A DNA stretch of 64,000 bases, from the NCBI GenBank assembly GCA_963682095.1, contig OY821759.1, forward strand, positions 44,171,133-44,235,132, in the 5' to 3' direction. Source of the stretch: Potentilla sterilis. Its lineage: Eukaryota; Streptophyta; Magnoliopsida; Rosales; Rosaceae. Made by a program: the position numbers and the translations under genes. Below, piece by piece: positions 11,711 to 24,183 of this stretch. Below the pieces are notes generated by a model. It had not been told where the DNA came from and did not search any database. It worked only from the letters and a program-made list of their open reading frames with translations. How positions within the stretch are numbered: the first letter of the stretch is position 1; the number at the start of each line of letters is the position of its first letter.

Positions 11711-13018
11711 TTACATAGTTGAGATGTAGAAATATAACCGAAAAATGAGTCCGATAAAAAAATTTACATGATAATTTCGAAACGAAATTTCGTCCGTATG
11801 TATCTATGAGTATTTGTAAATCTGCAAACTAGAGGTTTGAAAATCTGTAGATAAAGTTTATACTAAACAAACACAGTATGACAAATCTACAGTATGATAT
11901 ATATATATTAGTCGAGATGGGTCACATCTGTAATGCCATTTAGATTATGTTGCACATAATTAACAAAGCCTTTTCTAGTAATCATATGTTAACAAAAGCG
12001 TGAGACTACCTCCACCATTCAATTAACGACAGAATGTTATAGAACCAACTGATCTATATTAGGTGAAAAACAAAGTACTCCAAGACACTCATTGTATCAA
12101 ATCTAGGAGAAGAAAAGAAGCCAAATAAAAAATTAGATAAAGATCTGGGTTCGATGAGAAATGAATCCTATATTAAGAACATGAAAAAACCGCAATGATC
12201 AGTCCCATATATCAAGATCGATGCACATATATAGAATCCCTTCATGATCATAAAATTTTCCTGTCAAGTATATCATTGAAACCTTTTTGCTGGTAATGAC
12301 ATAAAGGACATGTCTTTGTGTTCTAAATACAGTGCTTGATTGGTTATTGTTCAAAGTATGATCAATGAGAGAGAGAGCCTAGGGCAGAATGTAGTTGTAT
12401 GTATAAACCTGATTCAAGAGGGAAAAAAAAGAAGTACAAACATATATGTCGCCCATCATCATTGCCTGAGGGGTCTCACTCATATCTTAATGCAAGCAAG
12501 TAAAAGCTTCACATGCTAACAGAATATATAACACCCACAAAGATACACTCCTCTTTTGGAGAGATAACAAAAGATACATGCACTACTCTCAAGCCTCAAA
12601 ACAATTACTCAAATTAGTTTGCTCACACACTTAATTAGCATTATAATACATTTGATCCCTGTATCTGCATTCTCTGTAATTCTGACATAAGTATACTTGC
12701 TTAGAATTAGTGTACAGAGTAGTGAGGGAGGGAGAGAAAGCTCGAGAGTATCTTTTGGCAAAGGAAGGACAGCACCACATTGTAGAATAGGTTTGCTTTA
12801 ATTTTCTTTTACATTAAAACATTAAATTTTTTCTTTAATACAAGGTTAGCTTGTCTTCCATGCTTTCTCCTTGAGAACACAATTAAAGCCCTCCTCCTCT
12901 CCTTCAAAAACGCACCCTATTCTTCCCTATTTGCATCGCATTTGTTCTCCTGAATCTCTCGGTATTCCCAGAGCTCTCCTAGAGAGAGAAAGCAAGCAAG
13001 AGAGAGAAAGAGAATAAT
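11706..13018 (+). other. Upstream region and 5' UTR of APL
   Basis: No open frame of note. The last 60 bp before the APL start are purine-rich (repeated agagagaaag), typical of a plant 5' untranslated region. A further GA-rich stretch is at 12720-12750. Promoter elements cannot be assigned with confidence. Confidence 0.4.
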
Positions 13019-14080
13019 ATGTTCCAACAGCACAAGAAGCCATCAAGTATGAATTCCCATGAGAGCCACAGACCCATGTGCGTCCAAGGGGACTCCGGCC
13101 TCGTCCTCACCACTGATCCTAAGCCTCGTCTCCGGTGGACTGTCGAACTTCATGAACGATTCGTCGATGCTGTGACTCAACTTGGAGGACCAGACAGTAC
13201 GTTTTAGCTCATCAACTTTCACTCATCATTTCCTGTTTCAAATTATCATGCATGTATATGATGTTCGTTACTGATATGAAATTTGCAGAGGCTACTCCTA
13301 AGACTATTATGAGGGTTATGGGTGTGAAGGGTCTTACACTTTACCACCTCAAGAGCCACCTCCAGGTTAATTTTTGCTCTCTGCAACATTTTTTCAAACT
13401 TCCTTTTCTTTTCTGATATTGCAGTTCACTTTTACAAACATTCCAATTTTTGGGTCGGTTAGCTTGACGGTATTTCTTTTCCTCCTTTTCATTCTTCTCA
13501 TCATTTTAACCTACCTGAACAGAAATTTAGGCTCGGAAAGCAACCTCACAAGGAATTCAATGATCACTCGATTAAAGATCATGGTATGTGTGAGACGTCG
13601 TGACTCTTCTTAATTTCTAGGGTTTTTATACTCTCAATTTCCAGATTTTTTTTTAAAATGCCCTTGTTCTTTTATATTTCGTGGCAGCTTCTTCACTTGA
13701 TCTCCAAAGAAGTAGTGCATCTTCATCTGGGATAATAGGCCGCAGTATGAACGAGTATGTATTCTTCTTTTTTTCCTCAATAACTTCTACCTTTTATTGA
13801 GATGATTTATCATATAATTTAACCAATACAGAAGCTATTTGTATTCCTTCTACTTCTTTTTCTTCCACTTCGTCTTCTTCTATTTCTCTCTTTATTGAAA
13901 AACCAATTGCCTAAATTTATGGTTTCATGATTTGTTTGGGACTGCATGGGTGGGGGGTTATTGAATTTTGTTGTGGTTGTATGCGAAAAAAAAAAAACAG
14001 TTATAATGATTATTACAACATCGTTGATGCTATTAGGATGCAAATGGAGGTGCAGAGAAGACTGCATGAACAATTAGAGG

Positions 14081-14123
<43 letters not shown>

Positions 14124-14925
14124 ATTCAATTACACTTACACCTTTGCAAAATAATGATTATTCTCGTATTTCACGGATGATGGGTGATCTTGTTCTTGAT
14201 TTGAGTTAATATAATTATATCATACATATAATTAACAGGTCCAAAAACATCTTCAGTTGAGGATAGAAGCTCAAGGGAAGTACATGCAAAGCATATTAGA
14301 GAAAGCCTGCCAAACCCTTGCTGGTGAAAACAACATGGCAGCTGCAGCTGGAAGCTACAAGACTAATATTGGAAATAATCAAGGTGTTAATCATGCTGAC
14401 ATGGGGAACCTGAAAGATTTCAATTCTCCTCTCAGCTTTCCATCATTTCAAGACCTGAACATATATGGATCTGGTGATCATCTTGATCAACTTCAACAGA
14501 ACAGCTTGGATAGGCCACCTCTTGATCATCACAGTTTTATGCCAAACAATGATAACATCAACTGCATGGGATCGAAGAAGAGGCCGAGTCCTTACAACAG
14601 TGGTAACAGTAGTGGCAAGAGCCCGTTGATTTGGTCTGACGATTTAAGACTTCAAGACTTGGGAACAGCTGCATCATGTCTCGGACCTCAGGAAGATCAT
14701 CAGATTCAAATTGCACCATCATCCATTGAAAGAGGCACTGATCAGATCGAGTCGATTTCAGATATTTACGAATCGAAGCCGATGGTTCAAGGGGACGATA
14801 AGAAGTTTGAAGCAGGAAATAAGCTTGAGAGGCCTTCACCACGGAGAGCACCAATGGGATCGGAAAGGATGAACCCCATGATTAACGCGGGTGTGAGACA
14901 AGGAAGAAACTCGCCATTCGGGTGA
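13019..14925 (+). CDS. APL: MYB-CC (GARP/G2-like) transcription factor, APL orthologue
   Basis: Exons 13019-13196, 13289-13365, 13523-13583, 13688-13754, 14001-14079 and 14239-14925 join in frame to 382 residues; the Arabidopsis protein is slightly shorter. The SHLQKFRLGKQ-type single MYB repeat begins at about residue 35 (KPRLRWTVELHERFVDAV) and carries the GARP signature KATPKTIMRVMGVKGLTLYH. The coiled-coil (CC) dimerisation segment with MQMEVQRRLHEQLE and LRIEAQGKYMQSILEKACQ follows. The start QGDSGLVLTTDPKPRLRW and the end RNSPFG agree with Arabidopsis ALTERED PHLOEM DEVELOPMENT, a nuclear factor that promotes phloem and represses xylem identity. Exon 5 has two usable acceptors: 14001, or 14037, which removes 12 residues in frame and gives SMNEMQMEVQ as in Arabidopsis. 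The location beside SSADH and DUF620 supports orthology. Confidence 0.93.
14081..14121. repeat. (TA)n microsatellite in APL intron 5
   Basis: About 40 bp of uninterrupted AT dinucleotides immediately after the donor of exon 5. It is a simple repeat, likely to vary in length between individuals. Confidence 0.9.
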
Positions 14926-16603
14926 GCTCTTACTTAAGCTTTGAAGTGTGCTGCTGAAAACGATCTAGGGTTTTGGTCATGAAGGTTAGCTGGTCATCAC
15001 ATTAAGTTCTACTATAAGTATGATAAAATGCCACTGATGGCAAACTTATTAAGTTACATTGTTAATTTTTATCCGTACACCTGTAACTTAGTGTGATCCT
15101 TAATTGTAACTTCTTGATACTTAAACTCCCACATTCCCATGCATTAATTTCATGGAAGATTGATCCTGCATTACGTGAATAAAATCATTAACAAAATTGG
15201 ATAATTCCACAAGGCGCAACGTACGTTACTTTTCAAAGTTCAAATAGTTTTGTCACAGTACGTATTATTCTTGTAGTAAATTTATGATTGATTGATGAGA
15301 GAGCAAATATGTGGGAACAAAATTGGAGTATCCCTTAATTTAATAGATAATGAATATCTTCTATATTCTTAATCTTGAAACTTATAGCAATTAAAAATGA
15401 ATAAATTTGTAATGCATAAGTCGGTCGCGCGATCAATCACGAACTTCTACTGCTTGGGGGCTTGGGGCTGTCTAGCTAACTCATTTTCTTGTGTGAGTAT
15501 AGGACATAATACATTTCCAATGCTGTAGTAAGTTCTTTCTCATGAGCGCTGAAGAAACATATACAGTACCAACCTGACTAAAAGTAATTATACACACCTT
15601 ATCGTATAACTTGTTAATAAAATCATTGAGATATTCCATGAAATTAACATATATTTTGACGTAATCTTCGAGAACGTTACATTATTGTTCTTCCTCATTC
15701 GATCAATATAAAACGTTTCCTTTGTTCTTTAAGAAACAAGGAAATGATTGTAGATTAATTTATAGTATCATCAACTACTCCATTCACTGTAGCACTGCTT
15801 ATTGAGTTGATTGTACTAAAAATATAATTATGTTTTAATTACCTCTACAAACTAGGATGGACATGTTAGGTTGTGGTTAGATTTCTGCTTTAATTTGTTC
15901 CACCTTGTCAAAAAAAAAAAAAAATTAGCATAGATAGTTAAATTCTCTTACAATCTTGTAAATTTGTGTTAACATTTGACGACATGCATTAAATAATGCA
16001 TATTTATTCGAGTATGCATGGTTATTTTGATTTTTCTCTTTTTCATTAATAAAACTAGATCATGAAATAAAGATCTGAAACCATTGGTGTTTTTAAAGTT
16101 AGTTGCTCCAAGTTAGTTATTGAAGACGAAACCATTGGGATGATCAAAAGAACATAGTTGTCTGTTTAATTATTAATATATGTATTAATCCCGGATAAAG
16201 AAAAAGATCATGCATAGTCTTATGAGGACAATATACATACAAAGAACATGGTTTAAAGAAAGAACATCTGAATAAATCGTATTATAGTCATTTGTCATAA
16301 CGATCTAGCTAGAAAGTGCGATTAAGCAGCATAAGCTAACTCGATCTTTTTCGCGATGAGGGAATATAATTTCCTACAAGAGAAGCCGACCAATTGTATC
16401 TAGCTATCTTTGCTGCTCTTTTTCACTCCTTAATACTTCACATTCCGCTTGGATGTCAAACAAAGAGGACAACAAGTGCACCTGTCAATTTTCTTTACTC
16501 AACAAAGCTATATATATAAGCTCCCCCCTTTTAGCATGTCATGATATGTTTTAACACTACCACTTTAGTAAATACTAAATAGTGAACTATGTACTTGATT
16601 TGG

Positions 16604-16637
16604 ATCTAAACCCTAAACCCTAAACTCTAAACTCTAA
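16604..16637 (+). repeat. Short interstitial telomere-like repeat
   Basis: ctaaaccctaaaccctaaa followed by two degenerate units (ctctaaa, ctctaat). This matches the plant telomere unit CCCTAAA. A block this short is more likely a telo-box-like element or chance slippage than a healed chromosome end. Confidence 0.6.
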
Positions 16638-17423
16638 TATGGTGAGAATGACTAATTGCCTCCAAGAGGGTTTTTGATAAATCAATTACTCAGGTCCAAC
16701 TCTCGATCTCCAGATTTATCTAGATTGGTAATCCAGGCAGAAGAACAAGGGTAGATCCATGCAGTGCGAGATCGAAGTCTCTTTTAATTTTTTTTGAAGT
16801 AGTACTGGAAAAAGAAAGCGGTGCCACTACTAGCTTTATTGGTTGCAGAGAATTCGAAAAATCTAAGCACTGCAAGTTGGCAGGAAAGCTCCCCCCAGCA
16901 ACTCTGTCTCCACAGAGAGACAGTACTACTCGAGAGAAAGATAGATAGAGATTGTAGAGTCTTAGAGAGAAAGAAGAGAAAAGATAATAAAGCCTAAAGG
17001 GAAGGAAGAATACAACGCACTCCCACGCGTGCACATATCGAGGAAGCTTCTATCTTTATGTCCTCAAAGTTAAAGGGCGCAGGGTACTCCTCTTGCATCA
17101 AAAGCTGATGACGATGATGATGCATGGCTACCCAAGCTGGTTAGTTTAGCTTGCTCAAATTCTTATAATAGACTACTTTGCATGAGACTGTATTAATTTG
17201 GAATCGATGATGCATGATCACCGTGATGATTATGAAATGGTTTCCATCTGATTAGGAAGCTGTTATATCTGTGGCACATCCTTCCATGAAAATGCAAATC
17301 ATTTCTGGACCAATATCAGCATACTTTGGATTCTGTACTTTCATTTCCTGACTTTGGGTCTTGTGGTAAAAGATTTTCCTGCAGCAGATTCGTACTAAGT
17401 ATGCTCCAGAAGCTTCTTTTGTC

Positions 17424-17445
17424 CCCCCCCCACCCCCCCCCCCCG
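17424..17445 (+). repeat. C-rich homopolymer tract
   Basis: Runs of C broken by a single A (ccccccccaccccccccc...). The complementary strand could form a G-quadruplex. The length is prone to sequencing error. Confidence 0.8.
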
Positions 17446-18659
17446 TCCCATCCGCCTCCCTCCTCTCTCTCACATAAACATATAATTTGAACTTGTTTGA
17501 GTAGTAATCCAATTCCGTAGTACGACCAAAATATATACAGCTGAAGAGGATGATCTTTTTCACCGTTATATGTCAGATCATTTGAAGAAGTGTTTGTTTC
17601 ATCCATGAAATCAGAAGAGGAATGCATCAACGAAAGATGTGTGTATCTTCTTTAATTTCCTTTTCAATCTTATTTCAGAAGGAATATGGAGACAGAGAGG
17701 CACCTTTAGTTGAGCTTTAGCTAGATCAGTGCCTATGAACTCTAATTCAACTTTAAAAGAAACGTGATCGAGGCTAGCTATTATAGGGTTGCTTCTTGCA
17801 AGTGTATATAATTCTAGAATTTGTAATATAACTGCAGATCATGCACTAAAGGATTAAGTATATGCCCCTGCAGTTTGAAAGGGATTCAGACTTCTCGAAT
17901 GTTATTCCTACGATGGAAACAAATTAAGACAACTACTTAGGTTACAGGAAGAAACCATCATTTCTGGTTTGAAAGATGAAATTTACTGAATTGAAATTTT
18001 GTATTGAAACGTGTCTAAAGGCTTGGCCCAGTAACAATTTTTTTGGCCCATTTGAAAACTGGAATCCGTACATATGATATGGGCTATCATTTTTTACAAG
18101 TAACCCATCATTTCGACATTGAAAACTAAGATGTAACAGTTTTTGTACTGGTTCTCAAATCTCAATGATCCATAGAATAAGAATTTAGAAGCAGTAGATC
18201 TTTTATGCATGCCTCTTCTAATCCCATCATGGTCTTGCAGTGGTAATTTGAAGCTTTGAGGATCATTTGGAGGGGTGGACAATCCTACTTTTGAGTTTTG
18301 AGGTTGCTGTACTAGTCCCTACAAATAGTGTATTTGCTTGTAAACAACTAATTACAGACAAGTAGAATGTGAAGAAAATCGAATATATATGACGGGTTCC
18401 AAAAGATCAAAACAGTGCATTTGATCGACTAGAATAGACCAAGATCTCTTATTCCATCCCATACGCTTGAAGTAGTCATTTTAAGTTCAGTGACTTCACA
18501 ACTACTACATATTATTACAAAACAGAAAAGCTACATAATACACTTGAAGAACAAAGGAAAAACAAGAAGAAAAAATACACTCGTGTACCCGCCAATATTT
18601 TTGTAATTAGAAACAAACTAGCATCCTAATAATTAGCTTATTCAGTTCATTAGAGTTAA

Positions 18660-20851
18660 TCATGGTGATTGTACAGCACTACTACTATCATATATATCCG
18701 CAGGAGCAATGAAATAGTCCATGGAAAGCCCCGGCACATTGAACACAACATCATCGATGTTCCAAACCTCTTCCATTCTAGTCCTCGTGTACTCCATCGA
18801 TAGCTCGCCACACCGGAAAACAGTAGCGATGGAGCGGCCTTGATGAGCAATGAGCACGCCGTCAACATCTCTGTAATCTGCAATGCTGCTTCCTATAGTG
18901 GTCTCCCAATACACAGTTTCGTTTTCCGGGGTTTCAACCCTAGTAAGGTGCGAGTCCTCCAAGTAGATGAGGAGTCCACTCTTTTGACAGAAATAGCCGT
19001 ACAATGCGTGCCTAATCACCTCTGCAGGACCTTCGCTTCGCTCCATCACAGCCTCGCGATCTGCAGAAACTTTTAGTACAAAGCAATCATCGTCGCCAAT
19101 CCTCTTCTCCCCCAAGCATTGTGCCTTGGCAAACAAGCTTGCTGTGCTCTTTGGGTCTAGGCCCTGCAGCAAAACAATCAACATAATATATTGATCAAAT
19201 TAGCAGAGTTTTCCGATGTCCCGAAGATTTGATCACTGCTAACTTATTTGGACTATTTCATGCACATTTGAAGCTTGAAGCCAATTACGGACCAGATCAG
19301 TTCAAGAATTTAGATTTTCAGCTCTCTAATCAAAATGAAAACTGAATTAAAACAAACGTTGAAGTCATGAGTTCAAATTTTCTATAAAAAAAAAACGGCA
19401 TTCACGTGTTAGCAACTTTCTGGCTCATACGTACGTATTATGGAATCAGTAGTGACTACTAGTGTAGATAAATTTCTGATAAAAATTAAATTATTTTTGA
19501 AAGAAAAAAGAAAAAGAAGAAAAAAAAACAAAGAAAGGGTAAAGGAGGCATAATGCACTAGATCCAGCAGCGTTCATTCACTAAAGTGAAAAAGAAAAAG
19601 CAAAAGCAAGAAAATAATAGAGAGCTTGAGGCACTTTAGTTCAGAAACATGATGGTAATCCCAAGACCAAGATGAAACAGATATATGACCATGGATGACG
19701 CAAGTAACCTGCAAATCACGTGCCATTCTTCACCCTTTGATGTGTTCAAGAAAAAGAGAGACTGTAGGGCAAAGCATGGGACAGTTTCTCCATCATTGTC
19801 AGCCTCATAGCATTTTTATTGGGATTGTGACTCGTTTCCCTCCTCAAATCTCTATCTTTCTTTGGTAAAGAAATGAACTAAAGCCTAAAGGCTATTTCGA
19901 ATAATTGAACACTAGGTTTCTTATCCTCTTTAACGTCGTTTAAACCTCAAATTCGTATATGCAATCCAAAAACATGGAATCCATGAAACATAGTTGATGA
20001 ATTCGATTATCAATCGTAAGTGTTTCTAGTAGAAGCTAGCTGTGAATCCTACATAGGAAGAATGCATGAGACGTTGTTAGTTACATTTCCGATCTTAATT
20101 ACCTGGATGATGCGGCGTAATGGGCGTTGAGGGCCTTTGGCGGCATGAGTACCGAGCCAAGGGGTGTGCCTCCACACAGTCTTTCCATCACTTCCGGCCA
20201 CCACCTTGTTGCCGCCGACCACCAATTCCAGAGACCACATTCCGGGTAGCATTTGCCAAAGAACAAAGCACCCACTTTCCCCGCTTCTTGTTCCCAACGT
20301 CTTCACATTTCTACCTGCAGAAACTTCAGTCTCGCAGCAAACCATCTTCACCATCCCACTCGCATACATGTTCTTATTGCACTTCTGCTGCTTCGAGCAG
20401 CCGCTTGCAGCCAGATACTGTTGTATAATGTAATGAGCTGTCGAAGTTTCCTGAATATATAACCATCATTAGTTAGATAGAGAACTGAGAAAGAGAGAAC
20501 AATATGTAATTAGTTTAAGGTGTTTGATGCTCTTACAAATGGGATGTCTTTGATGTGTGGCATGGGATGATCAACAGGATCACTGGCTTGAGGAATTGGT
20601 GCTAGAGGACATCCCAGCACTCCAAGCAAGAGCCTCAAATCTTGTCTCTTTGCCGGAATAGTACTACCATTACTCGATAAGTTACTTCCTTCAGGAAGAC
20701 CCTTCTGTGCTCTGAACCATTCACGTATGGCTTCCCAAGAGCTCTCCTTCTTACCTCCTTCTTCTTGGATTTCTGGGTCTGGACCTTCCATGAGTGGTGT
20801 CAATGGCTGCGGAGACCACATCTGCTTCTTCCTCGCCTTTGAACCCATCAT
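18660..20851 (-). CDS. DUF620 family protein
   Basis: Three exons on the minus strand: 20851-20537, 20450-20103 and 19163-18660, all joined at codon boundaries, giving 388 residues. The start is MMGSKARKKQMWSPQPLTPL and the body includes DLRLLLGVLGCPLAPIP, HYIIQQYLAASGC, GCFVLWQMLPGMWSLELVVGG and GLDPKSTASLFAKAQCLGEK, the conserved text of the plant-specific DUF620 family (PF04788). No signal peptide or membrane segment is visible and the biochemical function is unknown. The N-terminus is basic and the middle region is rich in Gly, Cys and Trp. Its place between APL and an organic cation transporter matches what I remember of Arabidopsis At1g79420. A GA-rich 5' UTR lies at 20940-20990 (plus strand gagagagagtgagaga). 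Confidence 0.9.
19164..20102 (-). other. Intron 2 of the DUF620 gene
   Basis: 939-bp intron between a GTAATT donor and a TGCAG acceptor on the minus strand. It holds only an A/G-rich stretch at 19500-19540 and no embedded gene. Confidence 0.6.
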
Positions 20852-20939
20852 CTTACTGGTTATTTGGGAAAGATTGCCGGAAATTAAGCTGGTGAAGAAG
20901 AAAGATCGAGTAGTGGGTTGTGTTTATGATGAGGTTTAA

Positions 20940-23900
20940 GGGTGGTTTTTAAGAGAGAGAGAGTGAGAGATACGAAGGAGTGTGAGATATGAAATGAGAC
21001 AAAAGAGACAGCTTATCTGTCCAACGGCAGAGAATGGTATTATAAATCTAAACACATTCGCATGTTGGCCTGTCTATTACTTTATTCTTCTCTCCTTAAC
21101 TCCCTCTCTCTCTCTCTTAACTCTCTCTCTTGTCGTGTTTTTATCTTTTTATGTCTATTATTCTCTTGAGCTGCTCAACCTAGCTACCCCCAATGGCCTC
21201 TTTTACATACATGACTCCAATGCTAAAAGACGCTAATGCCATTTTAAAGAAATAACATATTCGTAATGAACATATAATTGCGTTCATAAGATAAAGATAA
21301 AAAGACTGAAATACATTCATAAGTACATAGTTGCAATGGCATTTTTGATACTCCGTTTCATAGTCTTGGTCTGTAATTTTGTAAATAACTCATAGAAGGT
21401 GATTGAGACTTTTTCACTAATTTTTGAAATTCTCTATTTTAATAAGTTAAACCAAAACTTAATTCAAACGACTCTATAATGCTACATAGACCCAATATCC
21501 AATCAATTTTGAGTCTCTACAATATTGTTTAAATTATAAAAAAAAAAATGTAAAAATTTGTTATTTCTTCATTTAATCCTTAGTATTTTTAGTGGTAAAC
21601 TAATTGCGATCTCTTAGCAACCAAATCTACTTTCTTCAGAAATTAAATAGAGAGGTTGAATTTTTTGTGTAAACTCAATAAATGAGCAAACTTATTTACA
21701 GTGAGGGTATTTGTCAGTTTGTATGATAACTCGTTTGGGTACGGGACTACATCAATGTGTGTGGCTTCTGGTCAAAGATCAATCTAATTAAATGAAATGA
21801 TATCATTTAAAAAAAAAAAATTATATGAAATTTACACAGGGTTAATATAGTAAAAGTAATCTCAATTGATGACTGCAGGGTCTGCACCCATGGCGCTACC
21901 AGATAGGACAAATCTACCAAATCTTGTCTGCATAATTAATTACTCCGAGTCTCATGTCAGAAATGAAATCCAACACATTAATGATCTCATCACGCCTACT
22001 TAGTACTTTAGTTCTTAGGATCTTCCTCTCGTTTTTGATTCCAATCTCGGTCAAAACAACGAACACAATCCCCAAGTTTAGAGGCCCCAAAAACCACTTT
22101 AGATATAATACTCTACTAATTAATGAGGTTCCAATCCTATAATTAAAACACTGATTAAGGAGTTTAATCTGTTCAACTTTGACGAGGATAGTGGAATATA
22201 GGGTCCTCAAAGGAATTAGGGCAAAGAGAAACGAGCAAGTGGGCGGCAGATGGGTGGTGGTGGTGGGAGGTCGGCATCAAGGGGAATAATGAGGTTGAGC
22301 GGCGGATGGGGGATGTGGACGGGAAGGTTTGGGTGATCTTTCAAGCCAAGTTCTCTTTGTTTCTATTCATGTAAATCTATCTGTATAATGGTCGGTCAGC
22401 TGTGGCTTTCGTTGGGTTGGGATGACAAGGTTTAAGCATGTTGTGTTGTAATGCCGCATCACTTAGATCCTCACGGAATTTTGAACATGTGTCAGTTCTA
22501 GAATATAACTTTTGTTTGTAAGTGTTTTGAGTGCACGGTGTATATCTACACGAATAGATACAAGTATACGATGTATATCTACACGAAAACATACAAAGTG
22601 ATAAATTATATTGTATACTTACACGACACACACAGAAGAATTTCCGCTCTTATCTTCCGTCGACGGCTAAATCTGCAGCATGGTGACTAAGGCCCAAAAC
22701 TATAGAGTGGTGAACTAAAACATTCGTTTGCATTTTGGGCTTACTCTAATCAATACAAACCTGCACACCTGCATTAATGCATGATTATAGATTAGAATCT
22801 CAACCCGGCCGATTGTTGTTCATTACCTAGTTCATCGATAAAACAATATTCATTACATAATTACCATAATACTAACAGTAGCATTTGCATGAAACTCTTC
22901 GAGCATATAAAGCATGAACTCAAGTACTCAGCAAAGATCTACAAAATTCCACCTGGATAATAACCTATGATTTAACTAAATGAGAAACAAAGAACGAGAT
23001 CGATCGGTAGAATCATCATTTTTTCGGTCGTTTGGTTTCATCATTTTCCAATCAAATACGGTTCTCATTTTGTAAGTTGATATTACTTGACTTCCTCATG
23101 ACATTCCATAGATATATATTTAAACTTGTGATTAATAAGATTAATATGATATTGGGATATCACCTGTGTTTTGCTGTGAGAAGATTCTATATAATATAGT
23201 CTCAGTGTCTTGGGTATATCACACTTTGGGACATCAAAGTCTCGTTTAATTAAATACAGCTGGTTGTAATTTATTGACTAGATACTTTAGATATTAGGGG
23301 AAAATTGAAAAAATAATTGGCTTTCTGGTTTGTTTTCCGGATCTGATCCCCTTTTACATTTGATTTCATTTCCTTATTTTGCATTTCGATTTTGTTTTTG
23401 TGATTTTCGATTAATTAAAAAATTAAAAACAAACATGATCAAACAACGTATAAACTTGTTATTATGGCTAATTTTTATAGAGAACATAGCTGTGGAGTTT
23501 AACTAGCTTTCAAAACACAACGGGTTAAAAAGACATCATTTGGTATTATTGTTGTCGATTTGTACTATGAGAACTTCTATTAAATGGTTAATGGTATTAT
23601 ATTATTTGTGTTATACAACAAAATATTGTAATCAATTCCTGAATATGTAAATTAAAGTTTGATCATGAAAAGCCTCTTGGATTTAATGAATTATAAAACT
23701 ACAAGTCTTAAGCCTATTGTGACTAAATAGTAATTCTGTTCAAAAATACTCTGTAGAAACAACCAGAGTTATATTTACTCTGCTAATTTGTAAAGTGAAT
23801 CATAGATGTTGCTTAGAATTACTATTTCAAACAAATCCTTCAGTCCCAATTAAGAACAACAAAATATATCAACAAGCATAGTTTGATTACACTTTTGCCT

Positions 23901-24183
23901 TTTGGTTGAGGCAAAGGTCACTGTGAAGAAGTTCAGATACTCGATCTGCTCCTTTTCTTTCATTAAATCAATAATTTCCATATGCACTAACAGACTTGTT
24001 TTTCAGTTCAATTTTTTTAATGCATGGATTAGTTAGAGACAGCAAATTGAATATGAAATTGTTTCAATCAAGAGTAAGTATATGACCATTTGGAAAAAGA
24101 CAAGCAGATCTTTTGCCTCCATCCACTGTCAAATCTTCAACTTACAACCCAGTAATCCAGAAATCCTGATCTGCTAGCTAACA
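20940..24183. other. Intergenic region between the DUF620 gene and the first OCT
   Basis: AT-rich, with divergent promoters expected at both ends and no gene recognised. Features seen: a CT-rich tract at 21105-21135; a G-rich patch at 22215-22330 (ggtggtggtggtgggagg); and three imperfect copies of a gtgtatatctacacga-like unit at 22535-22630, the first two sharing tgtatatctacacga exactly. Confidence 0.45.

Larger units (their letters stand above)
14926..18659. other. Intergenic region between APL and the DUF620 gene
   Basis: 3.7 kb with the APL 3' UTR at its start and the DUF620 3' flank at its end. I see no gene. Open frames at 16720-17034 and 17252-17630 (minus strand) are low-complexity and without domain motifs. 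It holds an A run near 15910, a telomere-like block at 16604-16637 and a C-rich run at 17424-17445. Confidence 0.5.

Noticed and set aside
17252..17630. Two overlapping open frames of about 100 codons (minus strand) with poly-Gly
   Set aside because: The Gly run is produced only by the C-rich homopolymer at 17424-17445; nothing else resembles a protein.
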